Of a stretch of DNA of 14,758 nt, positions 5,956 to 13,421 are shown piece by piece. The position numbers and the translations under genes are program-made. Source of the stretch: DASPUH01 sp964518505 (lineage in GTDB: Bacteria; Chloroflexota; Limnocylindria; Limnocylindrales; CSP1-4); assembly GCA_964518505.1 (NCBI GenBank), contig CAZFGT010000052.1, forward strand, positions 1 to 14,758. Reading direction: 5' to 3'. Every line of letters begins with the position of its first letter. The first letter of the stretch is position 1. The notes under the pieces are model-generated. The model was given only the letters and a program-made list of their open reading frames with translations, was not told the DNA's origin and searched no databases.

Positions 5956-6843
5956 TCAGCCGGTGAAGCTCGCCAGGACGATGGGCTGGCTCGTCGGCTG
6001 CGTGGATCCGCCGGTCGGCTCGATGGTCAGGGCGACCGCCGTGACGGCCCCGGCCGTGGCGCTCATGCCGACCACCGTGACGCCGTTGGTGCCCAACGTG
6101 AACGTACCCGCCGACACAGCCGCCTGGCCCTTGAGGTACCACGCCTGGTACGTGCGACCTGCGCCGGGATCGGGCAGGCCGCTGACGACCATGTAGTTGG
6201 TGCCGCCGGTGCCGGCCACCACGAAGCCCGAGGCCGCAGCCGCCGGGCCACTGCCCTGGAGGGTGGCCGTCACGCTGCCCGCCTGGGCGGCCGTGGCCAG
6301 CGCGCTGCTCAGCAGGGCCGCCTGCTGACGGGTGGCATCCAGCTGGCCCTGCAGGAGGATGTTCCAGCCCACCACGCCGACGAGGGCGATGACCGCGGCA
6401 GCCTCCAGCAGCCAGCGCCAGGCCGGGCGCGGCCGACGCGCGGCGCGGGTGGCACGGGCCGCCGCCAGGTCCACCGGCTCGGTGGCCGGCGTCGCCGGCT
6501 CACGCACGGCCGTCTCCGCAGTCACCGCCGTCGCCGCCAGCGCCGCGCCGTAACCCTCGACGAGGCGCGCAGCGGCCGTGTCGTCGCGAGCGCGAGCCCG
6601 CAGATCCGCCCGGACGGCGGCGGCGATGCGCTCACCGATGGCAGCGGGCGGCTCGAGCGGCTCGAGGGACTCGGCCAGGTACGGCACCACCCCGCCAAGC
6701 TCGGCCATCTCGGCATGGCCGTCGCTGCAGATCGCGAGATGCTCGCGCACGCTGGCCGCCTCGGCGGGCTCGAGCGCGTCAAGCACGTAGAGCGGCGCGA
6801 GATCGCGGACGGCGTCGCAGCTCAGGGACGGGTTCTCGGTCAC
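5956..6843 (-). CDS. RskA-like membrane anti-sigma factor
   Basis: Anti-sigma factors of this kind hold an ECF sigma factor at the membrane until a signal releases it. The 295-residue protein has an N-terminal zinc-finger-type domain (CDAVRDLAPLYVLDAL, then REHLAICSDGHAEM), an Ala-rich linker, one membrane helix at about 144-163 (LLEAAAVIALVGVVGWNILL) and an outer RskA C-terminal domain (MVVSGLPDPGAGRTYQAWYL to the end). In the usual HxxxCxxC motif the second Cys is Gly42, followed by His43; Cys9, His35, Cys39 and His43 remain as possible ligands. The GTG start at 6843 overlaps the sigma factor stop as GTGA, indicating coupled translation, and this choice removes an Arg/Pro-rich upstream extension. 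Its partner is almost certainly the preceding sigma factor. Confidence 0.9.
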   Translation of the reverse strand: MTENPSLSCDAVRDLAPLYVLDALEPAEAASVREHLAICSDGHAEMAELGGVVPYLAESLEPLEPPAAIGERIAAAVRADLRARARDDTAAARLVEGYGAALAATAVTAETAVREPATPATEPVDLAAARATRAARRPRPAWRWLLEAAAVIALVGVVGWNILLQGQLDATRQQAALLSSALATAAQAGSVTATLQGSGPAAAASGFVVAGTGGTNYMVVSGLPDPGAGRTYQAWYLKGQAAVSAGTFTLGTNGVTVVGMSATAGAVTAVALTIEPTGGSTQPTSQPIVLASFTG

Positions 6844-7445
6844 GGCTCCACCGTCGTGCTGGCTGCCATGGCCCCGCGCAGGGCCAGCAGCCCCAACCGG
6901 ACGCGGCTCTTGACCGTGCCGAGGGGCGCATCCGTGCGGGCCGCGATCTCCTGCTGGGTGAGGCCCCCGAAATACGCCAGCTCGATGGCTTCGCGCTGCA
7001 CGTCGGGCAGGCCCGCGAGCGCCGCCACGATGGCCGCCCGGTCGAGGCGCCCGGCGACGGCCTCCCAGGTGTCGGGCACCACGAGGCTCGCCGGTGGTGG
7101 CGCCTCCTGGTCGGGCAGTTCGCTCACCGGACGCCGGCGGCGCACGGCGTCGACGGCCCGGTGGTGCACGATCGAGAGGACCCACGTCCGCGCACTGGCC
7201 CGCGCCGCGGCGTAGCGCGACGCGTTGCGCCAGATGCCGAGGAACGCCTCCTGGAGGACATCCTCGGCCAGGGCGGCATCGCCGGTGATGCGGACGGCAA
7301 GGGCGTAGGCCATGGCTCGGTTGCGCTCGTACAGCAGGTCAAGGGCGCCTGCATCGGCCGTAGCCACACGTCGCATGAGCTCTTCGTCCGACGCGGACGC
7401 GAGCTCGTGGGGCGGCGCCGCCCCCGCGGCATGTGGACCGTTCAT
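6840..7445 (-). CDS. ECF sigma factor (SigK-like)
   Basis: This 201-residue sigma-70 family protein has region 2 at about 35-100 (LLYERNRAMAYALAVRITGD, AEDVLQEAFLGIWRNASRY, ARTWVLSIVHHRAVDAVRRR) and region 4 at about 145-190 (LPDVQREAIELAYFGGLTQQ, EIAARTDAPLGTVKSRVRLG). Region 3 is absent, as in all ECF factors. It redirects RNA polymerase to a small regulon and is probably held inactive by the RskA-like protein downstream, as in SigK/RskA. The ATG at 7445 overlaps the tmk stop in an ATGA junction. No separate promoter was identified, so expression likely depends on the tmk promoter. The inducing signal and target promoters cannot be read from this window. Confidence 0.93.
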   Translation of the reverse strand: MNGPHAAGAAPPHELASASDEELMRRVATADAGALDLLYERNRAMAYALAVRITGDAALAEDVLQEAFLGIWRNASRYAAARASARTWVLSIVHHRAVDAVRRRRPVSELPDQEAPPPASLVVPDTWEAVAGRLDRAAIVAALAGLPDVQREAIELAYFGGLTQQEIAARTDAPLGTVKSRVRLGLLALRGAMAASTTVEP

Positions 7446-8194
7446 GAGCTGATGCGCACCGCGGTGCTCGCCGGTTCATTCGGCGCCTCGTGTTCGAGTT
7501 CGGCGAGCCAGGTCTCGACGAGATCGCCCACCTGGGCGGCGACGACGCCCGCGGCGCGATCCGCGTCCACGATGCGCCAGCGTGACGGCTCGGCGTGGGC
7601 CAGGGTCAGGTAGCCGCGCCGCACGCGCTCGTGGAAGGCGCGGTCGTGCTGCGTGGGATCCTCCCACCGCGTGTGCCCGCTGGCGGCCCCCGCGGCGCGC
7701 CGCGCGAGGCCGACCTCCACGGGGAGATCGAGCAGGATGGTCAGGTCGGGCGCTACGTCGCCGGTGGCGAACGCGTCAAGGCGGCGCAGCTCGTCGAGGT
7801 CCAGGCCTGAGCCGTAGCCCTGGTAGGCCAGGGTCGAGTCGGTGTGGCGGTCACCCACCACGAGCTCGCCCCGGCCAAGGGCGGGCCCGATCACGCGCCG
7901 CACGAGCTGGGCGCGAGCGGCATTGAACAGCAGTGCCGAACTCCATGGATCGTGGTCCGCAGGCTGGTTGACGAGCGCCCGGACGGCCTCGGCGAGCGGC
8001 GTGCCGCCCGGTTCACGGACCTGCGTGACGACCCGGCCCCCTGCCCGCAGGCGAGCCACCAGGCGGTCGGCCTGGCTGCTCTTCCCGGCGCCATCCGGCC
8101 CCTCGATGGTGATGAAGGCGCCGTGACGCGGCCCTTCTGGACCGGACGCCTCAGGCCCCCGCCGCCCGCCCCGGCGCGCCGATCTCGCCTCCAC
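7442..8194 (-). CDS. tmk: Thymidylate kinase
   Basis: Tmk phosphorylates dTMP to dTDP with ATP, an essential step for DNA synthesis. The 250-residue protein shows FITIEGPDGAGKSSQADRL with the P-loop GPDGAGKS (32-39), the REPGGTPLAE segment with Arg60, the VVGDRHTDSTLAYQGYG motif (Asp115-Arg116), LTILLDLPVEVGLARR and a LID-like segment after it. The start is GTG 8194, six bases after a TATGCT element; the frame stays open further upstream but that stretch would overlap the divergent gene. The first 25 residues (Arg/Gly-rich) are longer than in typical Tmk. It is the first gene of an operon with the sigma and anti-sigma genes. Confidence 0.95.
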   Translation of the reverse strand: MEARSARRGGRRGPEASGPEGPRHGAFITIEGPDGAGKSSQADRLVARLRAGGRVVTQVREPGGTPLAEAVRALVNQPADHDPWSSALLFNAARAQLVRRVIGPALGRGELVVGDRHTDSTLAYQGYGSGLDLDELRRLDAFATGDVAPDLTILLDLPVEVGLARRAAGAASGHTRWEDPTQHDRAFHERVRRGYLTLAHAEPSRWRIVDADRAAGVVAAQVGDLVETWLAELEHEAPNEPASTAVRISS

Positions 8195-8200
8195 AGCCGA

Positions 8201-8206
8201 AGCATA
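8201..8206 (-). promoter_or_regulatory. -10 element of the tmk operon, leaderless
   Basis: The minus strand reads TATGCT, then TCGGCT, then GTG at 8194. The hexamer fits TANNNT and the 6-nt spacing equals that of the GTG starts at 3411, 4796 and 4868. No ribosome site precedes the start and no -35 is evident. Confidence 0.5.
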
Positions 8207-8226
8207 GCGCGCGCTCCCGACACCGC

Positions 8227-8235
8227 TGGCATCAT
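8227..8235 (+). promoter_or_regulatory. Possible extended -10 element of the SnoaL-like gene
   Basis: TGG followed by CATCAT resembles an extended -10 (TGN plus NANNNT) and ends 8 nt before the ATG at 8244, again giving an almost leaderless mRNA. The match is weak and the call is positional. Confidence 0.3.
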
Positions 8236-8243
8236 GGTCGGCC

Positions 8244-8702
8244 ATGAGCCGCCCGCCCATCCGGCAACGTCTCGACTGGCCCTTCGACGGGCCCACGTAC
8301 GGGCGGATCAAGCGGCTGTGGGTGCGCCACTCCATCGCCGAGGACCGCCGCGACGTGGCGGGCCTCATCGCCACCCTGGCGCCCGACTGCGTCTACGAGA
8401 TCGTGCCGACCGGCCAGCGCTGGGCAGGCCACGATGGCGCCCGGGCCTTCTACACGGGGTTCCTGGCCGCCTTCCCGGACGTCCATTTCGAGCTCACCGA
8501 CATCGTCATCGGGCCCCAGGGCGTGTTCGAGATCGCGACCATGACGGGCACGCACGTGGGGGACTGGGCGGGCCTCACCGCGACCGGCCTGCCGGTCCGG
8601 CTGTGGATCGGCATCCACTTCCCATGGCGGCCCGACGTGGGTCTCTTCGGCGGCGAGGACATCTATCTCGACCGGCTCGCCCTGACGCCTCCGATCGGCT
8701 GA
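8244..8702 (+). CDS. SnoaL-like / nuclear transport factor 2 fold protein
   Basis: The 152-residue protein has the pattern of a SnoaL-like polyketide cyclase fold: an early helix (IKRLWVRHSIAEDRRDVAGL), LAPDCVYEIVPTGQRWAGHD, GARAFYTGFLAAFPDVHFEL, TDIVIGPQGVFEIATMTGTH and a final strand LWIGIHFPWRPDVGLFGGED. Members are small alpha+beta-barrel proteins, some isomerases or hydrolases, many of unknown substrate. No polyketide or terpene genes are nearby, so a secondary-metabolite role is not supported. It is divergent from tmk with 49 bases between starts and convergent with the R3H ATPase gene (10 bases between stops). No membrane segment or signal peptide is seen. Confidence 0.8.
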   Translation: MSRPPIRQRLDWPFDGPTYGRIKRLWVRHSIAEDRRDVAGLIATLAPDCVYEIVPTGQRWAGHDGARAFYTGFLAAFPDVHFELTDIVIGPQGVFEIATMTGTHVGDWAGLTATGLPVRLWIGIHFPWRPDVGLFGGEDIYLDRLALTPPIG

Positions 8703-8717
8703 CCGCCCCGGGTCAGC
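8698..8717. terminator. 7-bp perfect hairpin spanning both stop codons of a convergent pair
   Basis: GCTGACC (8698-8704) and GGTCAGC (8711-8717) pair perfectly around a 6-nt loop. The left arm contains the TGA of the SnoaL-like gene and the right arm contains the TGA of the R3H ATPase gene on the other strand, so both mRNAs would end in the same hairpin. There is no T-run. Confidence 0.4.
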
Positions 8718-10791
8718 GCCAGGCGCGCACCTGGTCGGGGTAGAGGCGGACACGGCGGAACGGTTCGCGGCCCCGCGAGCGTGACACCAGGTTGGCGCGC
8801 TCGGCCATCTGGTGCTGCAGGCGGCGGATGTAGGCGTTCTGGGGCGACAGCTCGATCGGCTTGGCGTCCCGCATGACCAGGCCGATGGCCTCCTCGGTCT
8901 CGCGCATGGCGGCCTCCCGCGGATCGGCTTGGAGGGCGTAGAGCGACGTCAGGCAGGCCTCCATCTGGAGGACGGTGTTCGACTTCAGGACGTAGATGGG
9001 CAGCGTGCGCTCCTCCGCCTCACGCAGCGCCGCCGGCTTCTGGCGGTATTGGCTGCGGAGGGTGATGACGACGTCGGCATCGTCGACGGTACGGGCGACC
9101 ACGACCGGCAGCTGCAGCTCCCGGACCGCCTGCTCGAGGCGCTTGCGGCTGATGCCGAAGGGCAGCACGTGCAGCGTCGGCAGGATGCCCGAGGAGGCCT
9201 CCGTCGCCGCCCCATCGACACCCTCCGTGGTAGCCGGGCCGTCGAGCTCGAGATCCTCGCCCTCGGCCTCGAGATCGTCCTCCTCCTCGTCTTCGGGCAC
9301 CGGGGCCCTGCCCTCGTCCACGTGCAGGGACTGGATCGCCCGTCGGGCAGACTCGCGCCACTCGCGCTGGCGGTCGAGCTCGCGGGCATCGCGCGCTCGC
9401 GGCTCGGGGGCCGGCGTCGTGCCGCGCTCGAGGGGACCACGATCGGCGATCTCGCCGGTCTGGAAGACCTCCGGTGGGCCACCCGCCGGCGGCCCACCCA
9501 CCAGGCCGACCCGACCCGGGCCGGCGTTCGTGGGACCGTCGGATGGGCCGCCGGACGGAGCGGTCCCTGCCCGGCCCCGCCCCGCGCGCCAGCCACCGCC
9601 GCCGCTGGGCCGGAAGCCCGGTCGGCCCGCCCGTTCACCCTCGAGCCACGGCGCCTCCGGTCGCGTCCCGGCCGCCCGCCAGCCCGGCTCGACGCGCCAT
9701 CCCGCGCCGCCCGTCCCGACGAGCGAACCGCTGAAGCGCTCGCTGCCCGGGACGCTGTTGGGCGAGGGGCGGGGCCGCGCCTGGGTGCGGTGGACGCCTC
9801 CCTCGTCGCGCCAGCGCAGCTCCGGCGGTACGGCGTCGCCGCGCAGCATCGCGTCCACCGTCTCGGCCACATCGGCGTGGACGGCCACCCGGTCGCGGGC
9901 CTGGATCTCGATGATCACGTCGAAGGTGGGCGGCGCCTTGCGCTCCAGGACGCTCTTCTGGCTCCGCCGGCGGCGTGCCTCCTCGTCGCCCAGGGTCACG
10001 GTCTGGATGCCGCCGATGAGGTCGGAGAGGGTCGGGTTCAGCATCAGGTTGTCGAGGTTGTTGCCGTGGGCCGTGCCGATGAGCTGCACCCCGCGCTCGG
10101 CGATGGTGCGCGCGGCGGCCGCCTCCAGCTCGGTGCCGATCTCGTCGATGACGATGACCTCGGGCATGTGGTTCTCCACGGCCTCGATCATCACGTGGTG
10201 CTGCAGCACGGGCGCCGGCACCTGCATGCGACGCGCGCCGCCGATGCCCGGGTGCGGGATGTCGCCGTCGCCGGCGATCTCGTTGGACGTGTCGACGATC
10301 ACGACGCGTTTGCCCAGGTCGTCGGCCAGGACCCGCGCCGCCTCGCGCAGCATGGTCGTCTTGCCGATCCCCGGCCGGCCCATGATGAGCACCGAGCGGC
10401 CCGACTCGACGAGGTCCTCGATGATCTCGATGGTGCCGAACACGGCCCGCCCGATGCGGCAGGTGAGACCCACGATCTTGCCGTTGCGGTTGCGGATGGC
10501 GCTGATGCGATGCAGCGTCCGCTCGATGCCGGCGCGGTTGTCCTCGCCGAACGAGCCGATGTGGTCGATGACGTACTGGAGGTCGTCGGCGTCCACGTCG
10601 CGCTCCAGGAGCACCTGCTCGCCGCCACCACCGAAGCGGGCCTCGGGCGGCCGCCCCAGGTCGAGCACCACCTCGATGAGGTCGCGCTCGGCGGGCAGCC
10701 GCTCCAGCTCCGTCCGGATCGCAGGCGGCAACGCGGCCAGGAGGGCCGGCAGGTCGTCACGGGCCGGCGTGGGCGGCGTGGGCGAGGTCAT
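8713..10791 (-). CDS. R3H-domain AAA ATPase (SpoIIIAA/Ycf45-like)
   Basis: This 692-residue protein belongs to the R3H single-stranded nucleic acid-binding ATPase family related to SpoIIIAA and plastid Ycf45. The ATPase part (about 40-320) has RYVIDHIGSFGEDNRAGI-like family sequence, Walker A GRPGIGKT (138-145), VDTSNEIAGDGDIPHPGIG, Walker B EVIVIDEIGTE (211-221) and GTAHGNNL. A Gly/Pro/Arg-rich linker of about 140 residues (330-470) and an acidic run (498-517) precede a second domain (about 535-640: LHVLPFGISRKRLEQAV, ADVVITLRSQYR). A C-terminal R3H domain (about 640-692) carries Arg656-xxx-His660. Start ATG 10791 overlaps the preceding stop as ATGA, so the longer open frame upstream is not used. 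It is last in the pdxS-pdxT operon. Nucleic-acid binding is a family inference; the cellular role is unknown. Confidence 0.9.
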   Translation of the reverse strand: MTSPTPPTPARDDLPALLAALPPAIRTELERLPAERDLIEVVLDLGRPPEARFGGGGEQVLLERDVDADDLQYVIDHIGSFGEDNRAGIERTLHRISAIRNRNGKIVGLTCRIGRAVFGTIEIIEDLVESGRSVLIMGRPGIGKTTMLREAARVLADDLGKRVVIVDTSNEIAGDGDIPHPGIGGARRMQVPAPVLQHHVMIEAVENHMPEVIVIDEIGTELEAAAARTIAERGVQLIGTAHGNNLDNLMLNPTLSDLIGGIQTVTLGDEEARRRRSQKSVLERKAPPTFDVIIEIQARDRVAVHADVAETVDAMLRGDAVPPELRWRDEGGVHRTQARPRPSPNSVPGSERFSGSLVGTGGAGWRVEPGWRAAGTRPEAPWLEGERAGRPGFRPSGGGGWRAGRGRAGTAPSGGPSDGPTNAGPGRVGLVGGPPAGGPPEVFQTGEIADRGPLERGTTPAPEPRARDARELDRQREWRESARRAIQSLHVDEGRAPVPEDEEEDDLEAEGEDLELDGPATTEGVDGAATEASSGILPTLHVLPFGISRKRLEQAVRELQLPVVVARTVDDADVVITLRSQYRQKPAALREAEERTLPIYVLKSNTVLQMEACLTSLYALQADPREAAMRETEEAIGLVMRDAKPIELSPQNAYIRRLQHQMAERANLVSRSRGREPFRRVRLYPDQVRAWR

Positions 10792-11867
10792 CGGATGGCC
10801 GGCACGAGGGCCGGTTGGGCGACGCGCACGAGCGTCTCCTTGAGCAGCAGGGTGAGCGTGGCCAGCCGTTCGAAGCCGGCCTCCTCCGCTCGTCGATCGA
10901 GCGGCGAATCGTACGTCCGGACGGGGCACAACACCCCACGCCCGTGATGGTGGTGGGAGCCGCGGTCGGCGGCCTCGTGACCGGCGGAGGCGCCGATGAC
11001 GCCCAGGCCGTAGGCGATGAGGTCGCTCGGGTCGTGCTCCGGGCGGGTCAGCACGCGCAGGTAGTCGGGCTGGTCCTCCTTGGCCACGCCGACCTGGGCC
11101 AGGGCGGCGATCTCCCCGCTGGCCGCTCCGTCCGTGCCCGGCGGGCAGGCCTGGACGAACGCGCTGACGTCGGCGAAGCGGAGGATGGGCGCCATCGAGG
11201 AGCGCGGGATGCGCCACTGACCGGCCGGGCGCTCCCAGTCGGGCAGGCGGTAGGCCTCCAGGCGGGCGACCGGCGGCGGCGTGACCGCCGCGTACAGGCG
11301 GCTCAGGGGCAGCGCGTCCAGCGGCGCGGCGGGCCGGATGCCGAGCTCCAGGGCCCGTTCCTCACCCATGGGCGCCGGCAGGGCCGCGTCCGGCGGCCGG
11401 AGGAGGACCCATTCCTCGCCGTAGCGCACGAAGCCCGCCTGCATGAACAGCTCGACGTTGCCGCCCACGTCGGCACAGGCCACGTGGAACCGCATGGCGC
11501 CGCGTTTGGCCCCGTCACGGAGGAGGTGCTGCACGAGGCGGAAGCGGATGTCGCCGGCGTCGGCCAGCCCGACGGCGTCGAGCTCCACGATCGTCCACTC
11601 GTCGCGCTGCGCGTCGCGCTCGGCCCGCAGGAGCCCGGCCAGGCCGCGCTGGTCTTCGTAGACGTAGAGCTGGTCCTGCGGGCGCAGCGCCCCGAGGGGC
11701 ATGCGGAACAGGGTGAAGACGCCGATGGGGTTGCCGGCGACCGGCAGGCCGAGGGAGCGCACGGCGGCCTCGTCGGCGCCGTCGCCGCCGTGGCTCAGCT
11801 GCGACAGCTCACCCACCGCCGCCAGGTCGGTCAGGCGGGCCATGCGGACGCGGCCCGGCGCGCTCAC
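10788..11867 (-). CDS. GNAT-fold acetyltransferase-like protein, possibly two tandem domains
   Basis: The 359-residue protein has features of GCN5-related N-acetyltransferases. The N-terminal half shows RMARLTDLAAVGELS, DQLYVYEDQRGLAGLLRAER, WTIVELDAVG and GGNVELFMQAGFVRYGEEWV. The C-terminal half ends with CPVRTYDSPLDRRAEEAGFE followed by RLATLTLLLKETLVR, typical of a second degenerate GNAT-like domain. No clear acetyl-CoA RxxGxG/A loop is visible in either half, so catalysis is uncertain and the substrate is unknown. A run of four histidines (305-308) follows SAGHEAADRGS; its meaning is unclear. The start GTG 11867 overlaps the pdxT stop in a GTGA junction, and its own stop overlaps the ATPase start, so it is translated as part of the operon. 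Confidence 0.75.
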   Translation of the reverse strand: MSAPGRVRMARLTDLAAVGELSQLSHGGDGADEAAVRSLGLPVAGNPIGVFTLFRMPLGALRPQDQLYVYEDQRGLAGLLRAERDAQRDEWTIVELDAVGLADAGDIRFRLVQHLLRDGAKRGAMRFHVACADVGGNVELFMQAGFVRYGEEWVLLRPPDAALPAPMGEERALELGIRPAAPLDALPLSRLYAAVTPPPVARLEAYRLPDWERPAGQWRIPRSSMAPILRFADVSAFVQACPPGTDGAASGEIAALAQVGVAKEDQPDYLRVLTRPEHDPSDLIAYGLGVIGASAGHEAADRGSHHHHGRGVLCPVRTYDSPLDRRAEEAGFERLATLTLLLKETLVRVAQPALVPAIR

Positions 11868-12511
11868 GACTGGCCGGCCGTGCGGCGCAGCGGGTGGGGG
11901 CGCCGACCGGCCCCCTCGGCCGGCTCGCGGTGCGCCTCCGCCATCGTCATCAGGAGGCGGTGGAAGCGGGGTTCGCCGGCCAGCTCGGGGTGGAACGCAG
12001 TGGCCAGGACGTGACCCTGCCGCACCGCCACGACGCGGCCGTCCGGGAGGCTGGCCAGGACATCGACCTCCGGCCCGACGCGTTCCAAGACTGGGGCCCG
12101 GATGAAGATGGCGTGGACGGGGTCGGTGCCCAGGACGGGCACGACGAGGTCCGTCTCGAAGCTGTCCAGCTGACGGCCGAACGCGTTGCGCTTGATGGCC
12201 ACGTCGAGCAGCGGCAGGACCGGCGCGTCACCGTCGGTGATCTCGTCGGCGAGGAGGATCATGCCGGCGCACGTGCCGTAGAGGGGCACGCCGGCATGGG
12301 CCAGGTCCAGGATCGGCTGGCGCAGGCCCCAACGCTCGATCAGGCGGCGCATCGTGGTGCTCTCGCCGCCGGGCAGGATGAGGCCGGCGACGTCGGCCAG
12401 GTCGGCCGGCAGGCGCACCTCCACGGGGGTGGCCCCGACCTGGCGCAGCATCGCCACGTGCTCGGCGAAGGCGCCCTGGAGGGCCAGGACGCCGATCCGG
12501 ATACCGTCCAT
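11864..12511 (-). CDS. pdxT: Pyridoxal 5'-phosphate synthase glutaminase subunit PdxT
   Basis: PdxT hydrolyses glutamine and passes ammonia to PdxS for one-step PLP synthesis from ribose 5-phosphate and glyceraldehyde 3-phosphate. The 215 residues show IGVLALQGAFAEHV, LILPGGESTTM, the nucleophile in YGTCAGMILLADE (Cys81), GRQLDSFETDLVV, FIRAPVLERVG and the catalytic ATAFHPEL with His174 and Glu176. The C-terminal 20 residues are Arg/Pro-rich and beyond the family core. The ATG at 12511 lies 22 bases after pdxS, with no strong ribosome site. The gene is adjacent to and co-directional with pdxS, its obligate partner, and overlaps the downstream gene by 4 bases. Confidence 0.96.
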   Translation of the reverse strand: MDGIRIGVLALQGAFAEHVAMLRQVGATPVEVRLPADLADVAGLILPGGESTTMRRLIERWGLRQPILDLAHAGVPLYGTCAGMILLADEITDGDAPVLPLLDVAIKRNAFGRQLDSFETDLVVPVLGTDPVHAIFIRAPVLERVGPEVDVLASLPDGRVVAVRQGHVLATAFHPELAGEPRFHRLLMTMAEAHREPAEGAGRRPHPLRRTAGQS

Positions 12512-12533
12512 CAGGATGGCGCGCCCGGCGCGC

Positions 12534-13421
12534 CTACCAGCCGCGGACCGCCAGCCGCTCCGCCTGCGGGATGGCTTCCAGGGCGATGCCACGCATGGGC
12601 TCGCCGAGGCCCTTGGAAACCTCGGCGATGATCTTGGGATCGTCGAAGTGCGTCGTGGCCTGGACGATGGCGTTGGCCGTGCGGGCCGGATCCTGGGCCT
12701 TGAAGATGCCCGAGCCCACGAAGACGCCCTCGGCGCCCAGCTGCATCGCCAGGGCCGCGTCGGCCGGCGTGGCGATGCCGCCGGCCACGAAGTCGACGAC
12801 CGGCAGGCGGCCGGTGGCGGCGACCTCGCGGACCAGGTCGTACGGCGCCTGGAGCTCCTTGGCGGCCACGAACAGCTCGTCTTCGCGCATGCCCTGCAGG
12901 CGCCGCAGCCCGGCCGTGACGGCACGGATGTGGCGTACCGCCTCGACGATGTTGCCGGTGCCGGCCTCGCCCTTGGTGCGGATCATGGCGGCGCCCTCGT
13001 TGATGCGCCGCAGCGCCTCGCCAAGGTCGCGGCAGCCGCACACGAAGGGCACCTTGAAGGCGTGCTTGTCGATGTGGTTGACCTCGTCGGCCGGGGTGAG
13101 GACCTCCGACTCGTCGATGTAGTCGACGCCCAACGCCTCCAGCACCTGCGCCTCGACGAAGTGCCCGATGCGCGCCTTGGCCATGACCGGGATGGAGACG
13201 GCCTCCATGATGCCCACGATCATCGATGGGTCGCTCATGCGGGCCACGCCGCCGGCGGCGCGGATGTCGGCTGGCACGCGCTCGAGGGCCATCACGGCCA
13301 CGGCCCCGGCATCCTCGGCGATGCGGGCCTGGTCGGGCGTGACGACGTCCATGATGACGCCGCCCTTGAGCATCTGGGCCAGGCCCTTCTTGGTCGCCCA
13401 GGTGGAGGTCTCTGCGGTCAT
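12534..13421 (-). CDS. pdxS: Pyridoxal 5'-phosphate synthase lyase subunit PdxS
   Basis: PdxS is the TIM-barrel subunit that builds PLP and assembles as a dodecamer with PdxT. The 295-residue protein is nearly colinear with the family: GLAQMLKGGVIMDVVTPDQA (Asp25), VMALERVPADIRAAGGVARM, the Schiff-base lysine in IPVMAKARIGHF (Lys82), EVNHIDKHAF, the second lysine in MIRTKGEAGTGN (Lys150), VDFVAGGIATPADAAL and EGVFVGSGIFK. ATG 13421 is chosen because the family starts about 20 residues before GVIMDVV; AGAGGA lies 12 bases upstream, a loose site. It heads an operon with pdxT, the GNAT-like gene and the R3H ATPase gene, and is divergent from the sugar dehydrogenase gene. Confidence 0.97.
   Translation of the reverse strand: MTAETSTWATKKGLAQMLKGGVIMDVVTPDQARIAEDAGAVAVMALERVPADIRAAGGVARMSDPSMIVGIMEAVSIPVMAKARIGHFVEAQVLEALGVDYIDESEVLTPADEVNHIDKHAFKVPFVCGCRDLGEALRRINEGAAMIRTKGEAGTGNIVEAVRHIRAVTAGLRRLQGMREDELFVAAKELQAPYDLVREVAATGRLPVVDFVAGGIATPADAALAMQLGAEGVFVGSGIFKAQDPARTANAIVQATTHFDDPKIIAEVSKGLGEPMRGIALEAIPQAERLAVRGW

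Noticed and set aside
4793..6142. 449-residue minus-strand open frame across the GGDEF gene
   Set aside because: It is antisense to a clearly recognisable GAF-GGDEF protein, its translation is His/Gly/Arg-rich without motifs, and it crosses the convergent boundary into the anti-sigma gene.
8812..10947. Very long plus-strand open frames (711 and 615 residues) opposite the R3H ATPase gene
   Set aside because: The minus-strand protein has Walker motifs and R3H signatures, whereas the plus-strand translations are Arg/Ser/Ala/Gly-rich with no domain. Long antisense frames are expected when third positions are nearly all G or C.
10946..10957. Four-histidine run in the GNAT-like protein as a metal-binding site
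   Set aside because: A lone run in a loop-like segment with no partner ligands nearby; too little to call a metal site.
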